From Gnetum montanum (lineage: Eukaryota > Streptophyta > Gnetopsida > Gnetales > Gnetaceae): a stretch of DNA of 64,000 nt. Location of the stretch: positions 51,330-115,329 of the forward strand of contig MNCI01006802.1 of NCBI GenBank assembly GCA_015680685.1, given 5' to 3'. The stretch's first letter is position 1, and every line of letters starts with the position of its first letter. The notes below the pieces were generated by a model that was given only the letters and a program-made list of their open reading frames with translations, ran no database searches and was not told the origin of the DNA. Of the stretch, positions 45,402-57,900 are shown one piece after another. A program made the translations under genes and the position numbers.

Positions 45402-47647
45402 TGAAACACCATAAATTTTGAGACTCTCATAATTCAGTAGTCCCAAAACTTGGGCAAGGATCTCTACAAGCATGATGTCACATTGGACCATGCAAATGAT
45501 ATGGCAACTCAGAAGTCCTAATGCCTACAGTGTTGCTTCCAAGTTTGCCTGTCAACCTCTGTAGCATAGTCAACGTGGCACCCAACCACTAGGCCAGTTT
45601 GCATAAAAGAGGCTCTAGAGGTAGACCGTACAATTTGGCAAATTTTCTATCGCCCTAGCTAATAGGCTTGCTACACCCTCTAGCTTGCCCAACTTGACAC
45701 TTAACTCAGCTAACAATCTAACCAGGGACCATGCTAGTAGTTGTTGAAGGTGTTTAGGATGAGTGAAATAGTTTGGTAAGTTTTCTAACTATGAGACCTG
45801 TTACGCTACGCTATGTTGCACAACATAGCAGGCCTTGGGAAGACTGATTGGGCACAAAAGATGCAGATTGATAATGACTCAACCTTCCAGGACATCTGTC
45901 CCACTTCATCCTTGATCCATGAACAACATGACATAGCAAAAATGTGGCAAATCTCATCTAAATTCCTCTTCATTTGAGTGCTACGTTGTGCTACATTGTG
46001 TAGCATAGCACAATGTAGAAGGATTCTGCTATGGCAATGCTTCTGCATGGACTAATTTTGGCAAAGAGAACATGTTTACCCCTGCCCTAACCATCAATCA
46101 TGCTTGCTTTTCCATCATGTCAAGACATGATCATCATTTTGTGATAAAATTTTTGCAAAGTAAGTTAGGATTCAGGCCAACAGTGTGCTATGCTACGCAA
46201 CGTAGCACAGTGTAGCAAGGACAAAACATGTGAAGGTCCCCTACCAAGCAATTCCAACAAGAGGATTGCACTTGGCTATACTTCGGCCTCCAATACTAAT
46301 TGTCCCACTTTGCCCTTAAGCCCCAAGCAAAGTTTCCTAACAAAGCATTGCAAATCAGATGGGAGTTCATGTCACACTGGCTGCTACGCTGTGCTACGTT
46401 GCACAGCGTAGCATAGTGTAGCGAGGATACAAAGCACCAAAGCATCCCAAGGATCAACTCAGCAAGTCCCAGGACCTTTCAACATGAAAGATAGGGTTGC
46501 AGTTGCTTGCCTAACCAAGCCTCAAATAGGTATTCTTAGCTTTTAGACAAGATTTCTTTCAAGACTGGTGGCTATGCTCCGTAGTGTAGCACAATGTAGC
46601 ATGCGGGTGTTTATGCTACACCGATACACTAGGTAGTGTAAGGAGTGTAACGCTCATGTGAAAGCCTCAAAAAATCTTTGGATAGCTCTAGAACTTATTG
46701 GTAATGGTCACTCCCATCTTGGCACTTCTTCAACGAACAAAATCAGCAAGTTTGCTTTGTTTTGCATCCCCTTGACTCTTCCCAAACTTGTCCCTATGCT
46801 TGACCCCACTTACAAGAGTAGGGAAGACATAGTCCTAGAGCACAAGCTCCACTTTGCATTCATTATTGGCATTTCTTGTAACAAACATTGCAGTTCACTA
46901 GACTTTAGGACATGCAGTTTGAATGGTATGGTCACAGCATAGTAGGTCTCACATCCAGCATCACATAGCAACATGGTATAGTCACATTTGCATCTTCTGG
47001 GACCTAGGACATGTGGCATCCAAACCATGTTTCTCTTCCACTGTTGGCTCTATAAATACCCTGGAAAACAATGTTCAAAGGGTTGGCTTTTTGGGAGCAT
47101 GGTTGGCTTTTGCATCATTGGCTTTTGGGATCATCTTTCCTATGGTTGGCTTCTAAGATTGACATTTTGGAATTTTGGCATTTTGTCTCTATGGTGATTA
47201 GCTTTGGCAAGTAGAAGGACCCTATTAGCAAGTTGTTGATAGAAGTTCAAAGAGCTATGACCATACTACTTTGTTGCAAGCTATGCCTATCTACACTACC
47301 CATCTGTTGTACATCTACTTCAGTCAAGTAAAGTACAAATCCCCCGATCTTAGGGTGATGCACCATCTTACCCAAGCCTGTTTCATTTTATTTTGCTATT
47401 ATTTTATTCTGCATTACTATCCACCGATTTATGCTTGTTGCTCATTGCCTAACTTGCACATAATGTCTTTAAAACGATCATTTATGAAAGGTTATTGTAC
47501 ACCGATTAAGTCCCTGTATGATCAACCAAACCGTTCAGGGCACCCTACTTCCGTTTACTTCAACATGGCCCTTGCATAGATCTGGGGTTAGGCTGTATGC
47601 CCAGTGACCTCTCAGTGTTCCAACCACCAACATTTTAAATCACTACA
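45402..47647 (+). repeat. 3' LTR of element C
   Basis: It begins TGAAACACC and ends AATCACTACA, 2246 bases. The last 200 bases (CACCGATTAAGTCCCT, ACCTCTCAGTG, CACCAACATTTT) match B closely. U3 is about 1650 bases, with five TACGCTA/TAGCGTA clusters (45798, 45980, 46185, 46380, 46570), and differs from every other LTR here. Confidence 0.82.
47051..47058 (+). promoter_or_regulatory. TATA box of C 3' LTR
   Basis: CTCTATAAATACCC lies about 600 bases before the LTR end. Confidence 0.62.
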
Positions 47648-47935
47648 ACACTTAGACCTCTTTCTATGGGCACTTGGAAAATATTCAAACTCTCAAATGA
47701 AAAAACTACAAGAGTTTCTCTACTTAACCACCAAAAACTACTCTCAATCATGCACCTAAGGGCTATATTTATAGACTTGGAAGTAACCCTACCATATCAA
47801 ATGTACGATATTGCATCTTGGGCACCGATATCATGTACCCAATATCGTGTACCTGATATCACGACCACTTCAATATTAGAGTATATGAAAACACAATTTA
47901 TCAAACATGATAAAATCCTTTCCTAGAATGGCTAC
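47648..47935 (-). repeat. Inverted LTR fragment related to element F LTR
   Basis: The minus strand has ATACTCTAATATTG, then GATATCA words and CTATAAATATAG. The same run of motifs opens the F LTR at 51064-51160 in + orientation. It abuts the end of C. Confidence 0.5.
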
Positions 47936-49460
47936 TACTCCAAAGAAAAATTCTCACAAGTTGATCAATGTAACAATATATATAAATACTAGAAGCCCAA
48001 TACGAAGAATAATATATATGAGTAGCTTGAATGATATGCTTACAAATAATAAAAGAACTAGCTATTGAAAAAATTTTCTTCTTCTACTTATTGAGTTCAA
48101 TTTTCTTTACTATAACATCCCATAAAGTTTCAAAAGATCTACCAAAGAAAAAGGGAATGCCTAATAATTTAAAAATATTTGACTATTATGAGAAATGCCA
48201 AATCTTCTATCTTTTGCAATAAGGAGGTTCAAGAATGGGCATTGATCATGTCATACATCTAGTCTTAGTTTTCTGTATGGGTATTAACATTATGAAACTA
48301 GCTTTACTCAATCATCAGAGAATAATGAGTTGTTTAGTGGAATTTTGTAAGTTGATGGAAAACACTAGAATTGATAAGTATTTCAGATCCTCTAATTATG
48401 ATTTTCATGCATGTGGTTAAGATTTCCATCCTTCAAGTTTGTACCCTAACCTTTATTATCACACTATTAGGTTTTATACATGTTTTAGGATTCTTACAAT
48501 GTTTCCAGATTTGCTCAAAAATCTTAGGAGCCTTTTGACATGTTCCATGACATTCTAGCTCTCATTGGACTTGGCAAGCAAAGTGTGCTAGAAGGGGGTG
48601 TGCTGACAAGTGTGTATCAGTGCACTCCTTGAATTATAATTTGGGCACTAACACACCTCTTAATAATTCTAGGTTAGTTCTTGATGTACTTCTGGGTTAC
48701 TTAGGCTACACTGATGAATCTTTGTTGATGCTTGGAACCTGTTTTACCTTTGTTGTTATGTTATAGAAACTATATATACTTAGGATAAGCTTTCATACAT
48801 AACTTATTCATAACTTGTATTTTCATTTGGCTTTTGAAAATTGATTTTGTATGAAGAGCTCTTCCTTCATTAGGTAAGTTGATTTCCTTTCTTATGTTGT
48901 GGGTGTTTTAGTCATCACTTTCACAAGTACTAGTAGAATCTGTTAGAGTGCTACCTTATATAGCTTAGAAATATTTGGTTGATGTGGATTCTAGTGTTTT
49001 TATAATGAATAAAGTTTTTGATTTTTCTCTATCTTACTATTGATTCCATAAATATAGAACACTAAAACTATTTATTTATTTTTCATTCTATTAAGTTGCA
49101 ATGATTCATTCCTTATCCAAGGAGGCCATGATTATATGACATGATGTTAGACCATCAAGGTTATGATTGAGAGCCTTTTTATTACATTCCATATGTGGTG
49201 TTACACTCATCCCTAAGGGGGATTTTAACACAAGCATCACACTTGTCCATAAGACGGATTGCAATGCATATGCATTCATTATTATTTTTCGTTATAATTA
49301 TAACATTCCTTAAAATTATAAGACATAAAACTATAAATATTTTCTTTATCTTTCACTATGGCAACATGGGTTTCATTTCTATTATAATCTCTTTTTATAT
49401 TTATTGAACACAATGATATACATAAGTATTCTTGACAATCCATTCAACATCATCTTCGAA
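47936..49460. other. AT-rich stretch without a supported gene
   Basis: Short ORFs only, none with a recognisable domain. It may include the 3' LTR region of the copia element to the right (minus). TATATA-rich DNA occurs near 47975-48020 and 48765. Confidence 0.4.
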
Positions 49461-51058
49461 GCTTATGACTAGATTTTACTACGTTTTGAATGATATATCG
49501 CATTGGTTAAAATTAGTGGGATCCCTATCGTAAAGTTCATGATCACTTTTAGATATCTCAAGATATGCTTTAAAGCATTCTTGTGGCTTAGTCTAGGTTC
49601 TTGTGTGAACCTTGAAAGATAGAATGTGCCAAAATCCATGTTAGACATAATATACCTCAAGGATCCTTTCATGCTTCTATATAGAGAAGTGTCAATGGTT
49701 TTTCATCTTTGACTTGAATTTTGAGATTTGAAGGAAGAGTAGTGATGACTATTCTAGCATCTTTTAGTTCATAATGTTTTATGATAACTTTAGCATATTT
49801 ATTTTGATGAATTTTCAATGCATCCTTCTCTTACTCTACTTAAATTTCTATAAATCACCTTAGGACTTATGAATCCTTCATCTCAAATTCTTATTTTATT
49901 TTTTCCCTGACATTTAAAACTTATTTTTTTTTACAACTTAATAGAAAGATCAAATCATTAACATAGAATAAAATCAAGGTTACATCAATGTTAACATGCT
50001 TGAAGTAGAGAGTAGACTCAAAAATATAAATTTTATAGTCACTTTTGAGAAGAAAATCATTAATTCTATGGAATTAAAATATTGGAGCCTTCTTGTGTCC
50101 ATAGATAACCTTGTTGATGCTGCAAAGTTTCTCTTCTTAGTCTTGCATATTAAAACCTTTTTATTCAATAATATATACTTCTTCTTCTACCGCACCATTA
50201 AGAAAGGTTGTGTTGGCATCCATTTGGTACATTTTAACCTTGAGATAAGTTGGAATGAAGATCATTAATTTGATGGTTTTAACCTTGCAACATGAATAAA
50301 TATTTCTTTATAATTAATGTATTTCTATTTTACTTGAAGCCCCTTGCTGCAAACCTTGCCATATGAGTGGAGATGTTGTCATGTTTATCAAAATTAGTTT
50401 TGAACACCCACTTGGTATCAATCATATTTTTACCTTTTGGTTTAATCACTAAAAACTATGTGTTAGTCTTCATTATTAAATCATAATGCTTTTGCATTAC
50501 ATCCTTCCACACTTTACTTTTGAGAGTCTATTTCACGCTTGATGGTTAATTAATTAGTATTAAGTAATAACATTTGATATTTCTTGAAAGCATGTTTACA
50601 TTCTTTACAAGTTACTATTAAAAATTTAGGATGAGGGGCAATCCTTTTCCATCCATGGCCTTAACTCATGGGCCTCTTCCTCATTCTTATTGTCTTCCTC
50701 ATGGTTGTAGAATGAGTCAAACCCTAAGGTTTGCTCATAAAAAATTACACTTCTTGATGCATGTCACTTCTTTTTAAGTAGATCAAAAAACTTGTAGTCA
50801 CTTTTCTTCAAATCATATCCAATAAAGAATTACCTCCTATCTCTATCATCTAGTTTCTCTATAATAGCATTGGAAATTTTTACATAGCATACACATCCAA
50901 AGACTTTAAGATGGGAGAGATTTGATATATTTTCATACAATATTTCACATGGAGTATTCTCACCTATGAAAGATATGATGAGTCTATTAAGTATATAAGT
51001 GGTCATGTAGACTACCTCATTCTCATAGGAATTAGGAAGGAAGGCATGTGATGAGTCA
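49460..51058 (-). pseudogene. Decayed Ty1/copia pol fragment
   Basis: On the minus strand: an integrase tail (YILNRLIISF, SHLKVFGCVCYV, 50830-51058), RT (KMYQMDANTTFLNGAVEEEV near 50200) with the catalytic motif as YVND at 49954-49965, and RNase H (LSRFTQEPRLSHKNALKHIL, 49469-49672). The order identifies Ty1/copia. Frameshifts and stops are many. The integrase core is missing because element F begins at 51059, so F probably inserted into it. Confidence 0.78.
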
Positions 51059-51862
51059 TGTTCTGACATACTCTAATATTGGGTATTTGATATCAGAGCC
51101 CAGGATGCATCATTGGATATCTAATATCACAAGGTATATGCCAACCTATAAATATAGTGCTCAAGCTCACGATTTTGATATCAGTTTTTATCATAGTTAG
51201 TAAAGCTCTTGCAGTTTGTTTTCTCCAGAGTTAGATTATTTTCTGAATGCCCATAACAAGAGTCTGAGTGTGTACAGATATTTTTTCGAGCACTGATGTA
51301 CCTGAGCATAGCAATGTGATGGGAATAAAAATGAACCTTTTTGATAATCCTTAAAACACTAACAATAGATTGATGTTTTCTTTAATGCACTTTAATTTAA
51401 TGCATTTAAATTAGGCAGTTAATTTTCAGTTGTTAATGAACATAAGCACAACTAGTTCAAGCATACATATAGTGCTTGGCAAACCAGAAATGCTTAACAT
51501 TTGGTAGCCCAATAGCACTATATGTGTTTAGGATGTGTCTAGGAAAGTGGAATGGCTACTTGTGTTAGGCTAGCTAGGTAGTAGATAAATTAGATCCTAA
51601 ATTACTCTACCTTTCATTATTTTTGTAGGTGATTAAACTTACAAAACATAAAATGATAAAAGTCTTGTACCTCAATTATATTTAAACCATATCCTTAAGC
51701 TTCACAAGTATAGTTGGGAAGACAATGAATGTTCTCAATGACCATCTTACTTCCTAGAGGAACTAATGTACTGGAGAACTCTAGGTCCATGAAATTCAAC
51801 TGAATCACACATAAATGCCTTAGTGATTCCTATGGTTGGGTGTAGGGGTACCTCACCTCTCA
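51059..51862 (+). repeat. 5' LTR of element F
   Basis: It starts TGTTCTGACA where copia coding stops and ends CTCTCA four bases before the primer-binding site. A TATAAATA box lies at 51147-51154. The length is about 804 bases. The borders are inferred from one LTR only. Confidence 0.55.
51147..51154 (+). promoter_or_regulatory. TATA box of F LTR
   Basis: CCTATAAATATAG occurs early in the LTR and is repeated in the inverted fragment at 47648-47935. Confidence 0.5.
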
Positions 51863-51866
51863 TGAT

Positions 51867-51884
51867 TAGCATTGTTGCCGAGGA
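51867..51884 (+). other. Primer-binding site of element F (tRNA-Asp type)
   Basis: TAGCATTGTTGCCGAGGA differs from the common plant Asp-tRNA site TGGCGCCGTTGCCGGGGA only by transitions (five). It follows the LTR closely. Confidence 0.65.
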
Positions 51885-52869
51885 CCTTTTGGTTATTTTG
51901 TGTGATATCTAGGATTTAGTGAAAAATTATTCAAATCGGTGAAACAAACCTTAGAGTCACATCACATCTTAAGATTACTAGAATAATTTTAAGAAGCAAA
52001 CTGCATATTTATTCTCTAACATAAAATTTCTTCTTCTCACAGGAGTGATTCTTTGCCCAAGTTTGATGAAGTACATCTACCAATGCCTCAATAATATTGA
52101 GTGATATATGGTCATTCTGATGAGTATGTACCAAATTTCACCTTCATCCTACACTAAGATGAACAATTATGGTGTTGTGACATGGAGGGAAACATTGTGT
52201 TATTTCCCAACCGATCCATTCTTACAATGATCCAAAAAATTCTTATACGATGGGGTCTCCAGAAACTTCATGTTGAGCATGTTGTGCAAGATAGTGATGC
52301 TAGGGATTATCATTCCATTGAGGCACAACATCTTAGGGATTGCTAGTTATAACAATGTTATGAATCTACAAAGGGAAAAATATTTAATCATTCTCCATTC
52401 CTACTATACCAAAAATATGGTGGAGAGCTCTTCTTTGAGGGTTTTCTATTTAGTGAAATTCCTCTCTTTGACATCGGTAATGGAGGTCAAAACTAGAACT
52501 TGCAATTCATGATTCACAATCTTGGTTTTGGTAAGAATGCATACAATAAGAAAGAAGGATCCAAAGAGGCATGTCAAGGTAGGGATGTAGACAAGAATCA
52601 ATATGTGATCATGGTCATGATCACCAAAGAGGTGGTAGTAGGCATTGTGATGATGCTAGTCCTCCTTCCTCTTCACCTTCTTCATCATCCTCTTCTTCTT
52701 TTGGCTTTAATCATAATCATCATGGGCATGATCATGATGAAGATGATTGATGGGATTAAAATGATTAGAGAGACCATCAGGTAAGGTAAAACCATGGGTG
52801 TGAGCATTTAAGAGAGATGCAATGCCATGAATGAAGGGGTAGTAGAGGGCATCATAGGTACAAAAATCA
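51885..52869. other. Leader and possible gag start of F
   Basis: No clear domain. Short + strand frames exist (52270-52784), one coding a Met/Ile/Leu-rich low-complexity stretch. It is probably leader DNA and a decayed gag N-terminus. Confidence 0.4.
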
Positions 52870-54060
52870 AGGCCTCGATGAGCCTTTGCTTGCTACTCAA
52901 AGCATGCTAAACATTTCAAAGGTAGTACAAATTCAAACAAGGCATGTAAAGGATAGTTGGATCAAAAGACTAGATATGAATAATATCTCTAGGTTCAAAG
53001 GGGGATATAACTTAAATCCACAAAACCATCTCCAAGATTTCCAAGATGCATGTATCTTGCAAAACATAGAGAATGAATGGAAAAACCTTAAGTTGTTCCC
53101 ATAGACACTCATTAAAGAAGTAAAAAACTAGTACTAGTCCTTAGAANCAGACACTCATTAAAGAAGTAAAAAACTAGTACTAGTCCTTAGAACCAAAATC
53201 TACCAGACAATGGAGTACAATGCTTAAATTATTCAATGAAAAATATCAAACATACTCCAGAGTGGCCAACTTGAGAAGGCAGATCCAAGGATGAAACCAA
53301 GGAACACACTAACCGTTGGATGTTTTCATTGGTCAATACTATTCCTTAATGCACAAATGTCCTAGCCATGGTTATTCTCAACTGGATCAACTTTGCCACA
53401 TTGTAGATGATATTCAACCTAAAACAAGGAGAACCCTTGGCATTTATGCCCAAGGACAATTGTCAGACTTGATCCAAAAATTAATTGAGTAGGTAGCTAA
53501 AGAGGAATGTAAATTAAGAAAACAAGAAATTCTAGAAGAATATAACTATGATACTTCCATCCAAAAGAGGGAGGTTCTATGTTGTGATAGTGAGGAAGAA
53601 TCGGCACTTGATGAGGTGGCAAATAAGAAAGCCTTGCAACTTCAAAAATTTCAATATAAAATTATGAATAAGTTTGATCAGTTATGAGACTTCATGCATA
53701 ATATATTTGAAGCTATCCTAAAAATTTCTAAAGAGTCCAAAGAAAGAGGTAGTGATGGTGAGCATAAGAGGCACAAAGAAGTTGAACGTGCTTATCAAAA
53801 AGGTAAGGGTAAGATTTCTACAATAGAAGAACTTGTAGGAAGTGAATTAGATGATGGTGGTGGATGTGCCATATACCAGTATGAACATCCTAAGGGATGT
53901 TGTCCCATAATGTCACACTTAAAAGAGTCTAGGGTGTATGATTTGAATCCACAACTAACACAAAGGCAAACATCTAGAAGATTACTATTGGTACATTTTG
54001 GCCATTTCATGCAACAGAGATATGAGATGATTGAAACCTTCAAAATATTTCAATAGAACT
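52870..54060 (+). pseudogene. Gag of element F
   Basis: NPQNHLQDFQDACILQNIEN, then an EWKNLKLFP stretch and later frames with PSHGYSQLDQL and LIQKLIE, follow the order of the retrotransposon-gag domain of Athila-like elements. Next comes a charged Lys/Glu-rich part (53694-54056). The frame changes several times, and one change is caused by the artificial duplication at 53103-53192. Confidence 0.6.
53103..53192. other. Assembly join: N flanked by a 44-base duplication
   Basis: 53103-53146 is repeated at 53149-53192 around an N at 53147, the same signature as the two joins in B. Confidence 0.88.
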
Positions 54061-55089
54061 ATTGAAATGGCAAGATGAAGGTATTGAACATGCTGTGAGG
54101 TGGATTAGGTATACTAGAGTATTTTCCTCAAAGCAACATCATTGGTTGTCTACATCATCAACTAAAGCATTCCTTGCATGGAGCCCTTAAGGAGGAAAGG
54201 CATGCATATCAGGGAGACCATAACATTATTGGTGGAAATAATGATGCACATATGAAAGATAATGAATAGAAGATTGCAAGAGATAATGTGCCAATGGTGA
54301 ATGAATTGACAAGCAAGGACTTCTTTATTGTTAGAAATTCTTTCAAGAATTGATTATTTGGATACTAGTAAAGAATGAGCAAGAGCTATCCTTAGGGAAA
54401 GGTGGTAGAAAATAGTGTTTTAAGCTACTGATATTTTTTGAAGATATCTGCACTCTACCTAAAATAATTTGGAAATAATTTCAAAAGAAATAAGAATTTA
54501 TCAAAGTTTGTGCAATATGTTGATCAGTAAGCTGTTGAAGGAAATAGAGGGCAGTGGCCCTCAAACAGGGATGTGTGGCTAGCAGGGCTAGGGTAGCCCT
54601 TGCATGACCTATGTGGCATGTAAACTCATGGAACAATGCACCCCCAAGGCCATGAAACACCAAACAAATAGTAATAGGAAGAATCACCTAGAAGATCCCA
54701 AACAAAGACACCTTATCATAACCAGAGTTGTTTTTGCCACGACCAGTAGCCGAACGGCAACAATGAAAACCATTAGTCTCCATACCATGCAGCGTTGACC
54801 ACCGTGAAATCAAACAGTGACACTAAGACATGAAACTCTGCCAACCAGCAATGCATCCCAACATTACCAAACTAAGAAAAAGAAAAAAAAATATGCAGAG
54901 CTTAAATCTGTCCAGGGCACTACTTCTAATTTAGCACAGTAGGGTAGAGAGGTGCAAAGCTATGCAGGAGACGAAGGAGGAGGGAGGAATGCTTAGGAGA
55001 CGGGCAACCTTGAATCACTAAAATTGCTGCAGTTGTCCGAATGCCTAAGGATGAAGAACCTGCCAGAGGAAATGGCAAGGAAAGCACAA
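54061..55089. other. Unassigned DNA, start of the block inside F
   Basis: The first 300 bases may still be decayed gag. From about 54400 composition changes and no frame is convincing. The border of the inserted block was not found. Confidence 0.4.
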
Positions 55090-55550
55090 AAATCTGCCCT
55101 CTATTCTACTGAATTTTCACATGGATGTTGTGACTGCGGAGGAAAAAAAGTGGATTCATCTGCCTTTCCAGGTGAACAAAGATGAGCAAGGAAATATATT
55201 CGCATGGGGCTCTCAAGACATGAAGTGTATCTCCACATAGTACTTGGAAGTGGTTAGGAATCTCAAGAGCAAGGGTTTTGTTCCAACTAGAGCTCTGCAT
55301 CTTTTGTTTGTTTCGGACAAGGGATTAGAGGCCATCACGGAGCCAAAACATTTGTGGAGTCTGAGGTTTTCAGGAAGCTTAATGTTGGAATCGTGCTTGA
55401 AGAAGGCTTGGCTTCACCTGATGAGGGTTATAGGGTCTTTTATGGAGAGAGGTAACTGTGGTGGCTAACAATCAAGGCAGTTGGTGCTCCTGGGCATGGA
55501 TCAAAACTATATGATAATAGTGCGATGGAAAACCATTCCGAAGCTGAAGG
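55090..55550 (+). pseudogene. Aminoacylase-1-like (M20 peptidase family) pseudogene fragment
   Basis: The + strand encodes LPSILLNFHMDVV (the metal-binding His-x-Asp region, normally NSHTDVV), then NIFAWGSQDMKCIST, a TAG, YLEVVRNLKSKGFVPTRALH and, after a frame change, GHHGAKTFVESEVFRKLN, EEGLASPDEGYRVFYGER, a TAA, and GAPGHGSKLYDNSAMEN. Plant aminoacylase-1 hydrolyses N-acyl amino acids in the cytosol. The GSQDMK and LDEGLASP-type motifs are characteristic. About 150 of some 430 residues remain. Stops and a frameshift disable it. No intron interrupts the part seen, so a processed copy is possible. Confidence 0.8.
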
Positions 55551-56262
55551 TTCTTGTTGAATTTTATTTTTCTTAATGTTACTACAGGAAAAAATCCAAT
55601 ACCAAATTCTAGACTAGGATATCATACAAATTCAAATCATTTACTCTAGACATTTTGTTGAACACTTGCTGCACAAACTCCATTTCTCCAATTTTTCTTC
55701 CTACATGGTGACAAGCTGCTAGCGATGAACCCATTACAGGCCACTGACAACGAAAACAACAACGATGATGCTGGATATATCCCTAGATGATGCTAAGGTT
55801 GAAAGCATCGAGACTACTCCTACGCATCCATCGCCTGTTTCATGATCTCTGCATCCATCAGAAAATGAGATTAGTCCTGTGGTTAAAAAAGGTTTTCGAT
55901 GCTTCGGCAGTATACATGTTCTCATTGACAATGCTAGAACTACGGAATCTATCATAGGTTATAGTGCCCCTGCATGGCTATGATCAAGTGCAAGATCAGG
56001 ACTAACAAATACTATTGATGATGTCTGATGATGAGATGTTCTACGATTGTTTCACGTTCGACAATAGAAAAATTGCATGGCTCAAATGGCAGAGACGAGG
56101 ATGGAATCATGTATTGTATCGTTTATGGAAGGAATTATTCACAGCCATCAAATCATCCTTCTCTGGGATTCCTCATACTAGTGCAAGCTTCTATCCTCCT
56201 ACTGTAGATAACTTTCAATGGTCTTAGAAACTCTCCATATTAATGTCAGGGAGCAAGCCACC
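55551..56262 (+). other. Unassigned DNA with a short unknown frame
   Basis: A frame at 55780-55990 (DDAKVESIETTPTHPSPVS, CFGSIHVLIDNARTTESIIG) and one at 56015-56227 (WLKWQRRGWNHVLYRLWKEL) have sensible composition but no family I recognise. They could be further captured gene fragments. Confidence 0.35.
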
Positions 56263-57900
56263 AATGTTGGAGATTTTACAGGAATTAAGCCAAGGTCATC
56301 GCCCTGCTCCAGCGTGTTTCTCGCTACTGAGGATTTGTGGAAAGCTGTTACTTAGCATTGATAAATATTTTATGCAAGAATTTACTTTGTTCTCAAAAAC
56401 AAATGTACATTATTAAGATATTTATGTAACCTCCTATGTAAACCGGACATTTGGCTATTATCCCTTTTATTCCTATGGAAGTTGTAACTTCCTAGGATAG
56501 TTACAACTATGATATTTGTAACTAATTTTAATTTTGATTATGATGAAGACACTTGGCAATTAAAAAGGACACTTGTCAACTACAACTTTTTTATCTCCAT
56601 GGTGACCACTTGGCAACTAATTGAAGACACTTGGCAACTACATGGGACACTTGTCACCTGTAACTTTTTTATCTCTATGGTGGTTATAACCACCCAAGAT
56701 ATTTTGTAGCTTACCTACCTACCTTTGCATCCTATAAAAAGGCTTCAGGGGTCAAGGGGGAGGATCATACTTTGGAAAAGACACTTGATACATCACACTT
56801 TGGGAAGGCTACTAGCTAGTACTTGGGCTCTCACTTGGAGACACACTTTGAGTCTTGGGAGAAGAGCATTTGTGCAAGAAAGTGTGAAAGATTGCTTGTA
56901 AGATGACTTGCTAAAGAAAAGATTTCAGCCTCTTTGTCATTCCTGTGAGTTATGTTTTTTATTTTTTATTTTGTTTAAATTTTTTAGCTAGTGGTTTAGA
57001 TAGTATCATCCTTGGCAAGTAATTTTGGGATTTTTAGATTGCTCTTATTGTTCTTGTTTCCCGATAGAAATTTCTGTTAAAATTTTTCCATAGAAGCGCT
57101 TGTGTTTAAAATCCTTAAGAGCATTTTAGTAGTAAATTTTGTTATTGTGCAATGTATAGGAACTGCTATTGAGATCATTGTAAGAGAGCCTCTACTTGTA
57201 GTCATGCTGTTGAATGATTCAATAGTCAAGAGGGTTCAGAAAATCTTTGGTATTTTGATGGGACCAGAATAGCTTCTTTTTATCTTTAAAGTGAATCTCT
57301 ATGGTATTTCAATCAGAAGTTGTCAACTCTTTTGAAGGTTCTACTGAATCCAATTGTTGACATCCATTATCTAGCCAAAATGGAGTCTCGTACGTGGTAG
57401 ATTACACAGCAAATTTTTGGTAGCATAGTAGGATTGTCTTGAAGAAATTGCTTATTTGAGCCTTGGAAATTTGAACAATTGATAGATATTGAAATTGGGA
57501 TAGCTTTATTGCGAAGTGTTTACTCATGTCATTTTACCTTGTTTAAACATTTAAGGTCTACACAAATCTGCTTTCTTTTCTGTCTACTTTCATTGAATCT
57601 TGCTCTATTTCTAATTTTCTTGTGAAACTATCTTTCTCTGGGGAAAATTAGAAGTAGATTCGTAGAGTTGTGCTCAAATTTTTTTGAAAAATTTTATTTG
57701 TTACAAGTAGGTATTATAAGGACCATGTAGACTAGGTAATTAAACAAAATAGGAACTCTCAATAACTCACAATACTTGGCAAAGTTGGCTGAATCTCTTT
57801 AAGACAAGTCATTTGTAGTTTACACACAATGCAATTATTTCATTTCACACAACTGCACACTGCAACAGCACACACACATACTCACATTAACTACTAAGTC
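56263..57900 (+). repeat. LTR-like promoter block
   Basis: It starts TGTTGGAGATTTTACAGG, has TATAAAAA at 56733-56740 after a duplicated upstream part, and then T-rich DNA without coding. This looks like a solo or partial LTR. No partner or target duplication was seen, and the right end is uncertain. Confidence 0.42.
56545..56700 (+). repeat. Tandem duplication, 78-base unit
   Basis: Both copies read GAAGACACTTGGCAA, then GGACACTTGTCA, then AACTTTTTTATCTC and ATGGTG. They start at 56545 and 56623, just before the TATA box. Confidence 0.8.

Larger units (their letters stand above)
40777..47647 (+). mobile_element. Element C, 3' portion (RT to 3' LTR)
   Basis: This continues the RT begun at 21250 and carries RNase H, archaeal RNase H, integrase, tandem array, post-pol ORF, polypurine tract and 3' LTR. 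C must be older than B because B lies within it. Confidence 0.88.

Noticed and set aside
52500-52784. Met/Ile/Leu-rich ORF as a membrane protein
   Set aside because: It comes from 'atgatcatgatg' low-complexity DNA without conservation evidence.
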